Of a stretch of DNA of 38,941 bases, positions 8,060 to 15,327 are shown one piece after another (within the stretch, counting starts at the first letter, position 1; every line of letters begins with the position of its first letter). Source of the DNA: Burkholderiales bacterium (lineage in GTDB: Bacteria > Pseudomonadota > Gammaproteobacteria > Burkholderiales > SG8-41); the NCBI GenBank assembly GCA_030683105.1, contig JAUXMZ010000042.1, forward strand, positions 1 through 38,941. The letters are read 5' to 3'. A program made the translations under genes and the position numbers. The notes below the pieces were generated by a model, which saw nothing but the letters and a program-made list of their open reading frames with translations, did not search any database and was not told the DNA's origin.

Positions 8060-9550
8060 ATGAGCGCCACTTCAACAGCCGCACCGGTCGATTTTATCCG
8101 CCAGCAGGCGGTGGCCCGGGCGCTGCGCGTCTTCCTTCCCGAACCCGCGGTGTTGTTCGAGCACGAAGACGTCAAACCGTACGAATGTGACGGGCTGTCA
8201 GCCTACCGCCAGGTACCGATGGTCGTGGCGCTGCCGGAAAACGAGCAGCAGGTACAGCGCATCCTCCAGACCTGCTATGAAATGCGCGTGCCGGTGGTCG
8301 CGCGCGGCGCCGGCACCGGGCTTTCCGGTGGCGCGCTGCCGCTGGGCAACGGTGTGCTGATGTCGCTCGCCAAAATGATGCGCATACTCGATATCGACCG
8401 GCCATCGCGCACCGCGCGCGTGCAGCCCGGCGTGCGCAATCTGGCCATTTCCGAAGCGGCAGCGCCCTACGGCCTGTATTACGCCCCCGATCCCTCATCG
8501 CAAATTGCATGTTCGATCGGCGGCAACGTCGCCGAAAACGCCGGCGGCATGCACTGCCTCAAGTACGGATTGACCGTCCACAACATCATGAAACTGCGCG
8601 TCTTCACCATCGAGGGCGAACTGGTGGAAATCGGCGGCGAAGGCCTCGATGCCGCGGGCTACGACCTGCTGGCGCTGATGACCGGATCCGAAGGCATGCT
8701 TGGCGTGGTCACCGAAATCACCGTGAGACTGTTGCCCGCTCCCGAGTATGCGCAATGCGTGCTGGCCGCATTTGACGACGTGAACAAAGCCGGCAACGCG
8801 GTGGAAAGGATCATCGCTGCCGGCATCATTCCCGCCGGGCTTGAAATGATGGACAAGATCACCACCGGCGCCGTCGAGCCTTTCGTCAACGCCGGTTACC
8901 CGCTGGACGCCGAGGCGATCCTGCTGTGCGAATCCGATGGCAATACGCAGGAAGTTGCCGAAGAAATAGAGCGCATGAAAGCCGTGATGCATGCGAGCGG
9001 CGCCACCGAAGTTCGCGTCTCCCACAGCGAAGTCGAGCGCAACCGCTTCTGGGCCGGGCGCAAAGCTGCTTTTCCCGCCGCGGGACGGATCTCGCCCGAT
9101 TACTACTGCATGGATGGCACCATCCCGCGCAAGGCGCTCGCGCGCGTGCTCCTTGCCATCGCCGAGCTGTCGAAAGAATACGGTTTGCGCTGCATGAACG
9201 TGTTCCATGCCGGCGACGGCAACCTGCATCCGCTGATACTGTACGATGCCAACATTCCGGGCGAACTGGAAAAGACCGAAGAATTCGGCGCAAAAATTCT
9301 CAAGCTCTCAATCGAGGTTGGCGGCACCATCACCGGCGAGCACGGCGTCGGCGTCGAGAAAATAGATTCAATGTGCGTGCAATTCAATCCGCTCGAACTC
9401 GAGACCTTCCACGCGGTGAAAGCGGCGTTCGACGAACATACGCTGCTCAACCCGGGCAAGGCGGTGCCGACGCTGCGCCGCTGCGTCGAGTTTGGCCACA
9501 TGCACGTGCGCGCGGGGCAGGAAAAGTTTCCTGACCTGCCGCGCTTTTGA
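8060..9550 (+). CDS. glcD: Glycolate oxidase subunit GlcD (FAD-binding catalytic subunit)
   Basis: The 496-residue protein matches GlcD in length and layout. The FAD-binding region reads VPVVARGAGTGLSGGALPL (about residues 77-95), then YYAPDPSSQIACSIGGNVAENAGG, and GLMTGSEGMLGVVTEITVRL-like sequence near residue 210. The C-terminal part has NVFHAGDGNLHPLI and GGTITGEHGVGVEK, ending in NPGKAVPT. GlcD forms the catalytic flavin core of the membrane-associated GlcDEF complex, which oxidises glycolate to glyoxylate and passes electrons to the quinone pool. GlcE and GlcF follow in the usual order but are separated by repeat-filled gaps instead of tight overlaps. A TAGAAT hexamer ends 6 bases before the ATG, without a clear Shine-Dalgarno. 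Confidence 0.93.
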   Translation: MSATSTAAPVDFIRQQAVARALRVFLPEPAVLFEHEDVKPYECDGLSAYRQVPMVVALPENEQQVQRILQTCYEMRVPVVARGAGTGLSGGALPLGNGVLMSLAKMMRILDIDRPSRTARVQPGVRNLAISEAAAPYGLYYAPDPSSQIACSIGGNVAENAGGMHCLKYGLTVHNIMKLRVFTIEGELVEIGGEGLDAAGYDLLALMTGSEGMLGVVTEITVRLLPAPEYAQCVLAAFDDVNKAGNAVERIIAAGIIPAGLEMMDKITTGAVEPFVNAGYPLDAEAILLCESDGNTQEVAEEIERMKAVMHASGATEVRVSHSEVERNRFWAGRKAAFPAAGRISPDYYCMDGTIPRKALARVLLAIAELSKEYGLRCMNVFHAGDGNLHPLILYDANIPGELEKTEEFGAKILKLSIEVGGTITGEHGVGVEKIDSMCVQFNPLELETFHAVKAAFDEHTLLNPGKAVPTLRRCVEFGHMHVRAGQEKFPDLPRF

Positions 9551-9560
9551 GTCAAAAAAA

Positions 9561-9733
9561 GCATTAACACGAAGGACACAAAGGAAAAACGGAGGACACG
9601 AAGGAAAGCCAATCAGAAATTTTCAATGCGGTAAGGAGCAAGAAATGGGGCTTTCTCTCCTGACTTATTGAGATATTTATTTGTTCTTGCTTTTGATTTT
9701 CCTTTGTGTCCTCTGTGTCCTTCGTGTCAATGC
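9561..9733. repeat. Long inverted-repeat element of the CACGAAGGACAC family between glcD and glcE
   Basis: The left arm (9561-9588, with a second partial unit to about 9605) contains ACACGAAGGACACAAAGG. The right arm (9697-9733) is its reverse complement with one extra GAGGACACA unit. The roughly 110-base centre is AT-rich and has no gene. Transcribed RNA could fold into a long hairpin between the glcD and glcE coding regions. A second member lies at 24866-25008. Confidence 0.8.
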
Positions 9734-9768
9734 TTTTGATTCTTAGCCTTATTAAATGAGTTCTCTCT

Positions 9769-10827
9769 GTGCAAGACATCATTGATCAGCTCGCACACGC
9801 GATCCGCGAGGCCGCCAGCCACAAAACGTGCCTGCGCATACGCGGCGGCGGTACCAAGGATTTCTATGGCGGCCCGCTGCGCGGTGAGTCGCTGAGCACA
9901 ACAGCTTACCGCGGCGTAATCGATTACGAACCCACCGAACTGGTGGTGATCGCGCGCGCCGGCACCCCACTACCCGAACTCGAAGCCGTACTGCGTGAAA
10001 AAGGCCAGATGCTCGCGTTCGAGCCGCCGCACTTTGGATCTTCTGCCACATTGGGCGGCGCCATCGCCGCCGGCCTGTCCGGCCCGCGCCGCGCTTATGC
10101 GGGTGCGGTGCGGGATTTCATGCTCGGTGTGCGCATGGTCGACGGCAAAGGCTCCGATCTGCGGTTTGGCGGCCGGGTCATGAAAAACGTCGCCGGATAC
10201 GACATCTCCCGGCTCATGGCCGGCTCCCTGGGCACGCTCGGCGTCATCCTTGAAGCGTCGCTCAAGACGCTGCCCCTGCCTGCCGCCGAATTTACCCTGC
10301 GCCGCGAACAGACCCAGGCGGAAGCCATCGCCCTGATGAACGAATGGGCCGGCAAACCGTTGCCGCTGTCCGCGACCTGCCATACCGGTGGTTTTCTTTA
10401 CGTGCGGCTCTCCGGCGCGGTAGCAGCGGTACGCGCGGCGCGTGAAAAACTCGGCGGCGAGGAAGTTACCGACGGCACAACGTTCTGGCGCGAGTTGCGC
10501 GATCAGCGCCTGGATTTCTTTACCTTACCGGAGCCGCTGTGGCGCCTGTCGATCAAGTCCACCGCGGCGGCGCTGGACCTGCCCGGTGAACAAATCATCG
10601 AATGGGGCGGCGCGCTGCGCTGGGTCCGCACCATCGCCGATGCGCAAACGATACGCGAAGCCGCGGCCCGTTGCGGCGGCCATGCCGCGCTGTTCCGCGG
10701 CGGCGACAAAACCACGGGCGTGTTCCACCCGCTGCCGCCGGTGATGATGCGGCTGCATCAGCGGCTCAAACAGGCGTTCGATCCGGCGGGCATCCTCAAT
10801 CCCGGCCGCATGTATGAAGGACTTTAA
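9769..10827 (+). CDS. glcE: Glycolate oxidase subunit GlcE
   Basis: This 352-residue protein is a shortened relative of GlcD that keeps the PCMH FAD-binding domain: CLRIRGGGTKDFYGG (residues 21-35), then FEPPHFGSSATLGGAIAAGLSGPRRAYAG (split motif around residues 84-112) and VMKNVAGYDISRLMAGSLGTLG near residue 140. The C-terminus ends HQRLKQAFDPAGILNPGRMY, as in known GlcE. GlcE is the second flavin-type subunit of the glycolate oxidase complex. The start is GTG and no convincing Shine-Dalgarno precedes it, because the right arm of a repeat element ends only 35 bases upstream. Size and order with glcD and glcF make the identification secure. Confidence 0.92.
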   Translation: MQDIIDQLAHAIREAASHKTCLRIRGGGTKDFYGGPLRGESLSTTAYRGVIDYEPTELVVIARAGTPLPELEAVLREKGQMLAFEPPHFGSSATLGGAIAAGLSGPRRAYAGAVRDFMLGVRMVDGKGSDLRFGGRVMKNVAGYDISRLMAGSLGTLGVILEASLKTLPLPAAEFTLRREQTQAEAIALMNEWAGKPLPLSATCHTGGFLYVRLSGAVAAVRAAREKLGGEEVTDGTTFWRELRDQRLDFFTLPEPLWRLSIKSTAAALDLPGEQIIEWGGALRWVRTIADAQTIREAAARCGGHAALFRGGDKTTGVFHPLPPVMMRLHQRLKQAFDPAGILNPGRMYEGL

Positions 10828-10828
10828 T

Positions 10829-10955
10829 GGACAGGATTCACAGGATTTTTCAGGATTTACAGGATCACACTGATACCAGAGCCTCTGATGGACAAGACAC
10901 AGCATTCATAAGCTTGAATCCCGTTAATCGGTTTCTGAATCCTGTTAATCCTGTC
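10829..10955. repeat. Inverted-repeat element built of AGGATT/ACAGG units between glcE and glcF
   Basis: The left arm (10829-10865) is a run of GGACAGGATTCACAGGATTT-like units. The right arm (about 10915-10955) carries the complement, ending GAATCCTGTTAATCCTGTC. The element starts two bases after the glcE stop codon and ends 11 bases before the glcF start. It fills the whole gap, holds no gene and could form a hairpin in the glc transcript. Confidence 0.75.
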
Positions 10956-10966
10956 GATTACCTTTA

Positions 10967-12205
10967 ATGCAAACGAATCTCGCCGATTTCATCAAAGACA
11001 CGCCGCAGGGCCGCGAAGCCGACGCCATCCTGCGCAAGTGCGTGCATTGCGGTTTCTGCACCGCAACCTGCCCGACTTACCAGTTGCTCGGCGATGAACT
11101 CGACGGCCCGCGCGGCCGCATCTATTTGATGAAACAGGTGCTCGAAGGCGCGCCGGCGACCGCGAAGACCCGGCTGCACCTTGACCGCTGCCTGAGCTGC
11201 CGTTCCTGCGAAACCACCTGTCCGTCTGGTGTAAATTACGGCCGCCTGCTCGATATCGGCCGGCATGTCGTCGAGGAACGCGTCAGCCGCGGCATGCTGG
11301 AATCGCTGACCCGCCGCGCGCTGCGTGCGGTCATCCCGAATCCCGCGCTGTTCAGGCCCCTGCTCAGGCTGGGCCAGCTCGCGCGGCCTCTGCTGCCTGC
11401 TGCGCTGAAACGCAAAGTGCCGCCTGCGGCCGAGGCCGCGAAGCCCTGGCCGCAAGGCAACCACGCGCGCCGGATGCTGGTGCTCGAAGGATGCGCTCAA
11501 CCCAGCCTCTCACCAGCTACCAATGCCGCCGCTGCACGCGTGCTTGACCGCATCGGCATCACGCTTGTGCGCGCGGCAGGCGCCGGCTGTTGCGGCGCGG
11601 TGTCGCTGCATCTGAGCGCCCAGGACGAAGCGCTGGGTTACATGCGGCGCAATATCGATGCGTGGTGGCCACATATCGAACAGGGCGCCGAGGCGATAGT
11701 CATGACTGCGAGCGGCTGCGCCACGGTGGTTGCCGATTATGGCCATCTGCTCGCGCACGATCCAGCCTACGCCGGCAAGGCGGCGCGCGTCTCCGCACTG
11801 ATGAAAGACATCAGCGAAATCATCGCCGAAGAAAAGGCGAAGCTCAAATCACTCCTCACTCCTCTCTCCTCACTCCTCACTGGGCGCGTTGCTTTCCAGG
11901 CGCCCTGCAGCCTGCAGCACGGTCTCAAGATGAAGGGCAAGGTCGAAGCACTGCTGATCGATCTCGGCTTTAATCTCGTTCCGGTGCCGGATGCGCATCT
12001 GTGCTGCGGATCGGCCGGCACCTACTCCATCCTGCAGCCCGAGTTGTCGCAGCGCCTGCTCGCCAACAAGATCAGGGCGCTGACCGCCGAGGCGCCGTCT
12101 GAAATTCTCACCGCCAACATCGGCTGCCAGTCCCATCTGCAGACTGCGACCGGATTACCGGTACGCCACTGGATAGAAGGGCTGGATCGCAGGCTTACCC
12201 TGTAG
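10967..12205 (+). CDS. glcF: Glycolate oxidase iron-sulfur subunit GlcF
   Basis: The 412-residue protein has two ferredoxin-type [4Fe-4S] motifs, CVHCGFCTATCP (Cys25, 28, 31, 35) and CLSCRSCETTCP (Cys75, 78, 81, 85). Two cysteine-rich CCG domains follow: GAGCCGAVSLH near residue 208, and APCSLQHG with HLCCGSAGTY near residues 312-350. This is the standard GlcF layout, the electron-transfer subunit linking the GlcD/GlcE flavins to quinone. Between the two CCG domains, residues 295-305 (SLLTPLSSLLT) are encoded by an 11-codon CTCCTCACT repeat not expected in the family; the frame is intact. The ATG has no obvious Shine-Dalgarno. Confidence 0.93.
   Translation: MQTNLADFIKDTPQGREADAILRKCVHCGFCTATCPTYQLLGDELDGPRGRIYLMKQVLEGAPATAKTRLHLDRCLSCRSCETTCPSGVNYGRLLDIGRHVVEERVSRGMLESLTRRALRAVIPNPALFRPLLRLGQLARPLLPAALKRKVPPAAEAAKPWPQGNHARRMLVLEGCAQPSLSPATNAAAARVLDRIGITLVRAAGAGCCGAVSLHLSAQDEALGYMRRNIDAWWPHIEQGAEAIVMTASGCATVVADYGHLLAHDPAYAGKAARVSALMKDISEIIAEEKAKLKSLLTPLSSLLTGRVAFQAPCSLQHGLKMKGKVEALLIDLGFNLVPVPDAHLCCGSAGTYSILQPELSQRLLANKIRALTAEAPSEILTANIGCQSHLQTATGLPVRHWIEGLDRRLTL
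11849..11881 (+). repeat. CTCCTCACT-type repeat inserted in frame within glcF
   Basis: Thirty-three bases of TCACTCCTCACTCC-like sequence encode Ser-Leu-Leu-Thr-Pro-Leu-Ser-Ser-Leu-Leu-Thr. The strand bias (only C, T and A), the internal repetition and the low-complexity product contrast with the surrounding codons. The length is a multiple of three, so the reading frame survives. The placement is in the linker between the two CCG domains, where an insertion would be tolerated. Confidence 0.65.
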
Positions 12206-12278
12206 AAAAAAATAACTTGTACTTTTTGTAAGACCCGCGTACCCTCCGTTTCGTCAACCCTGCGAACCGGAGGATGCG

Positions 12279-13520
12279 ATGCCCGCACTTGCAACATCTG
12301 CCGTATCAAGCCGCCTTACTTTCAACAGCGGGCCAACACCCTCCAGAGCAGGAAGCGTCCCTGCGGAACCCCTGCGCACGCAGTCGGTGCCGGTCTACGA
12401 ACAGGAACTGTGGACCAGCAAGCAGCGTCAGGCGAATCCGCTGCACGAGATCTCATACCGCGCCTGCTTCAAGCCGCAACTGCCCGCGTATTTCATCGAA
12501 CGGCTGACGAAAGCGGGCGACACCGTTTATGATCCGTTCAGCGGACGCGGCACCACCGCGGTCGAAGCCGCATTGCACGGGCGCAACGTGATCGCCAACG
12601 ACATCAATCCGCTGTCCGCGATCCTGACGCGGCCGCGGCTCGAAGTTCCCACGCTCGCGCAAGTCGACGTCCGCCTCAGATCGATATGCCTGTCGCCCAA
12701 GGCGCGCCGCGATCTCGACCTGTCGATGTTCTTTCACCCCAATACCGAGCGCGAACTCCTGAGCCTGCGGGATTACCTCAATCTGCGGCGCAGCGCAGAC
12801 ACGGAAGACAACATAGACCGCTGGATCCGCATGGTCGCCACCAACCGGCTCACGGGGCACTCGCCGGGATTCTTCTCGGTCTACACGCTGCCGCCCAACC
12901 AGGCGGTACTGCCGGAAAACCAGATCAAGATCAACGAGAAACTCGGGCAGGAGCCGACCTACCGCGACATCCGCGCGCTGATCCTCAGGAAATCCATGCA
13001 GCTGCAGGGTGCGCTGAATGCCGCCGATCGCTGGCGGCTGCACCAGGCCGCGGCCTGTGCCCAGTTCCTGGAAAACGATGCCGCAGCGACCGCAGAGATA
13101 TTGAGCGATAGCGTGCAGCTGACCGTGACCTCGCCGCCGTTCCTGAATGTCGTGCAATACGCGCAGGACAACTGGCTGCGCTGCTGGTTCAACGGCCTCG
13201 ATGCCGAGACCATAGGCAGCCAGATCACCATGAGCACCACGACGGACGACTGGTCTGTCGCGATGTCGGGTGTGCTGCGCGAACTGTATCGCATCACCCG
13301 GCCCGGCGGCTGGGTCGCGTTTGAAGTCGGCGAAGTGCGCAATGGGAAAATCCGGCTGGAGGAAATCATCGCCCCGCTCGGCAATGAAGTCGGCTTCAAA
13401 TGCAAGGCGATCCTGATCAATGCCCAGCAATTCACCAAGACTGCGAATATCTGGGGGGTGGCCAACAACAAACTGGGCACCAACAGCAACCGCATCAGCC
13501 TGTTTCAGAAGCCGGGCTGA
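12279..13520 (+). CDS. Orphan amino-DNA methyltransferase (N4-cytosine or N6-adenine type)
   Basis: This 413-residue protein holds the S-adenosylmethionine motif DPFSGRGTT (residues 85-93) with the following acidic element ANDINP (106-111), and the catalytic motif TSPPF (284-288). The order is motif I, then about 190 residues that could hold the target-recognition domain, then motif IV. This resembles the alpha arrangement and not the more common beta order, in which TSPPY precedes DPFxGxGTT. The C-terminus contains RITRPGGWVAFEVGEVRNG, usual in this fold. TSPPF favours N4-cytosine methylation but does not prove it. A good Shine-Dalgarno (GGAGG, 5 bases) precedes the ATG. No restriction endonuclease or specificity gene is nearby, so it is a solitary modification enzyme of unknown recognition site. 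Confidence 0.82.
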   Translation: MPALATSAVSSRLTFNSGPTPSRAGSVPAEPLRTQSVPVYEQELWTSKQRQANPLHEISYRACFKPQLPAYFIERLTKAGDTVYDPFSGRGTTAVEAALHGRNVIANDINPLSAILTRPRLEVPTLAQVDVRLRSICLSPKARRDLDLSMFFHPNTERELLSLRDYLNLRRSADTEDNIDRWIRMVATNRLTGHSPGFFSVYTLPPNQAVLPENQIKINEKLGQEPTYRDIRALILRKSMQLQGALNAADRWRLHQAAACAQFLENDAAATAEILSDSVQLTVTSPPFLNVVQYAQDNWLRCWFNGLDAETIGSQITMSTTTDDWSVAMSGVLRELYRITRPGGWVAFEVGEVRNGKIRLEEIIAPLGNEVGFKCKAILINAQQFTKTANIWGVANNKLGTNSNRISLFQKPG

Positions 13521-13525
13521 AGCGC

Positions 13526-13743
13526 AGCAGCCTGTCGACTTGGCTCCGATGCAGCTGAACGGGCGGTGTTAACGGATCGTCGTTGATCGACGCTTCGGCG
13601 ACAGGCTGCTTAAGAAAGAAGCTTGGCATGTTGCAACGCCACGCTGGTCGGAACCAACGTCACATGCATGGCGCTCTTTTCTGTCTCGTTCTTTCGTTTT
13701 TTTCAGTTTAGGAGTTAGTCGGAGCCAAATCCGGCAAACTCCT
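13526..13743 (-). repeat. Two-hairpin dispersed element, copy B (inverted relative to copy A)
   Basis: Read on the minus strand, the element begins with an imperfect 14-bp stem (13730-13743 with 13710-13723, loop of 6) starting 6 bases after the stop codon of the PEBP gene. It continues through an A-rich spacer and a 19-codon frame (ATGCATGTGACGTTG..., about 13671 down to 13612). It ends with a second hairpin whose 12-base arms AGCAGCCTGTCG/CGACAGGCTGCT (13526-13537 and 13599-13610) are perfect. Length and order of parts match copy A. It fills the gap between the convergent methyltransferase and PEBP genes. Confidence 0.85.
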
Positions 13744-13749
13744 GGCGGG

Positions 13750-14223
13750 TCATTCTTTCCGATAGGTGCCGATCAGCTCGGCGTGGGCGAGGATGTGGCC
13801 TTGCATCGCTTTTTCCAGCGCCGCCTTGACCGGCTGGCCGAGATCGGGCAGCACCGTGTCGAGGGCATAGAGCTTGTGAAAATAGCGGTGGCGCCCGATC
13901 GGCGGACACGGCCCGCCATAACCGGTGCGCTTCCAGTCGTTAAGGCCCTCGCGCGTGCCTGTGGGCAGTTCATTCGGCTTCACCGCTTCCCTGAGGCTGG
14001 TCGCCGCGGGAGGCAGGTTGTAGATCACCCAATGCACCCACGTCATCCTGGGCGCTGCTGGATCGGGCGCATCAGGGTCATCAATGATCAGCGCCAGGCT
14101 TTTCGTGCCCGCCGGCAACCCGCTCCATTCCAGCGGCGGCGATACATCCGCGCCCTGGCAGGTGTAATGCTGCGGAATGCTGCCGTTGTGCGCGAATGCG
14201 GTAGATTTCAGTGTCAATGCCAT
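13750..14223 (-). CDS. YbhB/YbcL-type phosphatidylethanolamine-binding (Raf kinase inhibitor-like) protein
   Basis: The 157-residue protein has the bacterial PEBP pattern: TLKSTAFAHNGSIPQHYTC at the start, SPPLEW near residue 28, the anion-pocket motif DDPDAPDP (about 48-55), TWVHWVIYNLP, and GYGGPCPPIGRHRY near residue 105. Length is normal. The biochemical role of these small cytosolic or periplasmic proteins in bacteria is not settled; a ligand-binding pocket is conserved. A good Shine-Dalgarno (CAGGAGA) precedes the ATG. It lies downstream of a YdhR-like gene on the same strand but about 100 bases away, so operon membership is uncertain. Confidence 0.9.
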   Translation of the reverse strand: MALTLKSTAFAHNGSIPQHYTCQGADVSPPLEWSGLPAGTKSLALIIDDPDAPDPAAPRMTWVHWVIYNLPPAATSLREAVKPNELPTGTREGLNDWKRTGYGGPCPPIGRHRYFHKLYALDTVLPDLGQPVKAALEKAMQGHILAHAELIGTYRKE

Positions 14224-14324
14224 GCTGATCTCCTGACGATTGAAGACACAACGTCGTCATGACAGGCAACAACCGCCTGCCATGAACGACTCGCAACGCA
14301 TCTCACCCGATAATTGTTAACGCC

Positions 14325-14627
14325 CTAACGCTTGGGATCGTTCTCGACTATCACCGGCGCCTCGTAGTCCTGGCGCGTCATCGGCGCCGATTCCCAGCGC
14401 CTGCTGGTTTCGCCATCCCACTCCGGGTTGAAGAAGCGGTCGGCATCGGCTTTGGACTTCCACAAATACACTTCGACGACCGATCTCAGATCCTTGGCCA
14501 TGCCATAGTATTTGCGAATCAGTCCGGGAACGCCCTGGTAATCCGGCGCGGAGCCGTTGATCGCATCGAGCAGATCCTGCCTGCTCTTGCCTTCCATGAT
14601 GGCGTATTTCCAGATGACGATATGCAC
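14325..14627 (-). CDS. Small YdhR/ABM-like dimeric alpha-beta barrel protein
   Basis: This 100-residue protein begins at a GTG preceded by a strong AAAGGAG site 6 bases away. The sequence HIVIWKYAIMEGKS, then VPGLIRKYYGMA and VVEVYLWKSKADADRFF, followed by a short tail, matches the ferredoxin-like alpha-beta barrel of putative monooxygenases (YdhR, antibiotic-biosynthesis monooxygenase type). Such proteins dimerise and often act on aromatic or quinone substrates without a cofactor, but no substrate can be named here. It is downstream of the cupin pair with a 145-base gap. Confidence 0.7.
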   Translation of the reverse strand: MHIVIWKYAIMEGKSRQDLLDAINGSAPDYQGVPGLIRKYYGMAKDLRSVVEVYLWKSKADADRFFNPEWDGETSRRWESAPMTRQDYEAPVIVENDPKR

Positions 14628-14772
14628 AGTATTCTCCTTTCACATGTACAACGATCAAGAGGTACATTCACATATGTCGGTTTATCCTAGCATCCCTCAA
14701 AAAAAAGCCGTTGATCCAGGTCAACAGAAAACTTAATCATGCCTGCATGAGAAAGCCGGAACGCAACAGGCG

Positions 14773-15327
14773 CTAGTAGGCCGCATCGTGCGACGAGAAC
14801 GCCACGACACAGGGCGCGCCCGACCGATTGCTCCAAGCATGGTTCGTGCCACGTTGCACGACGGTATCGCCTTGCGTCAAATGCACTTCTTCAGCATCGA
14901 GGACGAGCGTGATCTCGCCCTCAAGAACCAGGCAGAAGTCCAGCGTTTGTGTCTTTTGCATGTACGGATGCGGCGCCTGCCTGGAGTAGGTAGACGCGGC
15001 GGGCGATCCCATTCCCTCGAAAAAAGCCCGCACCTCCGCGGCGCCGACTTTGCCCAGGAACGTATCGTCTGGCGGGAACGCGACGATGCGGCAGACCGAG
15101 CCGCCGGCGGGCGGCTCTATGGCATGCGGCATCTGCAGCGTCTCCCGCACCCCCTTGATCAGCGCCGGTGTGCTGTCTGTCACCCAAATCCGCGTCGATG
15201 CATATCCAGGCCGCGCCGGATCGGTGCGCACGTCGGGAGACGGACCATCGCAGATGGCGCGTGATTCACCCTGCTCGTCGTCGATCGTCACGATTCTGCG
15301 CACAGGTTTTGGCTTGTCGCTCATCAT
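14773..15327 (-). CDS. Cupin-domain protein, downstream copy of a tandem pair
   Basis: About 184 residues from an ATG that overlaps the stop of the upstream cupin gene (ATGA). The longer open frame to 15393 lies inside that gene and is not credible. The N-terminal half (RRIVTIDDEQGESRAI..., ending ALIKG) clearly parallels the neighbouring cupin, so the two arose by duplication. The cupin core reads TLDFCLVLEGEITLVLD followed by LTQGDTVVQRGTNHAW. The first metal-ligand segment reads YMQKTQTLDF, where the partner protein has VHKSDTVDY, so a usual His is Gln here. The second segment keeps His (NHAW). The function is unknown; small cupins in catabolic operons are often dioxygenases, isomerases or sensors. 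Confidence 0.75.
   Translation of the reverse strand: MMSDKPKPVRRIVTIDDEQGESRAICDGPSPDVRTDPARPGYASTRIWVTDSTPALIKGVRETLQMPHAIEPPAGGSVCRIVAFPPDDTFLGKVGAAEVRAFFEGMGSPAASTYSRQAPHPYMQKTQTLDFCLVLEGEITLVLDAEEVHLTQGDTVVQRGTNHAWSNRSGAPCVVAFSSHDAAY

Noticed and set aside
9561-9733. CRISPR-like array from the CACGAAGGACAC repeats
   Set aside because: Units are 9-10 bases, adjacent without spacers, and arranged as two opposed arms; no cas genes.
12218-12237. Similarity between ACTTTTTGTAAGACCCG upstream of the methyltransferase and ACTTTTTTTACAAGACCCG near 38703
   Set aside because: Short, T-rich and gapped; likely chance without further copies.
7758-13743. Composite transposon formed by the inverted 218-bp elements
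   Set aside because: No transposase, no terminal inverted repeats within each copy that match known insertion sequences, no visible target duplication, and the copies are strongly diverged.
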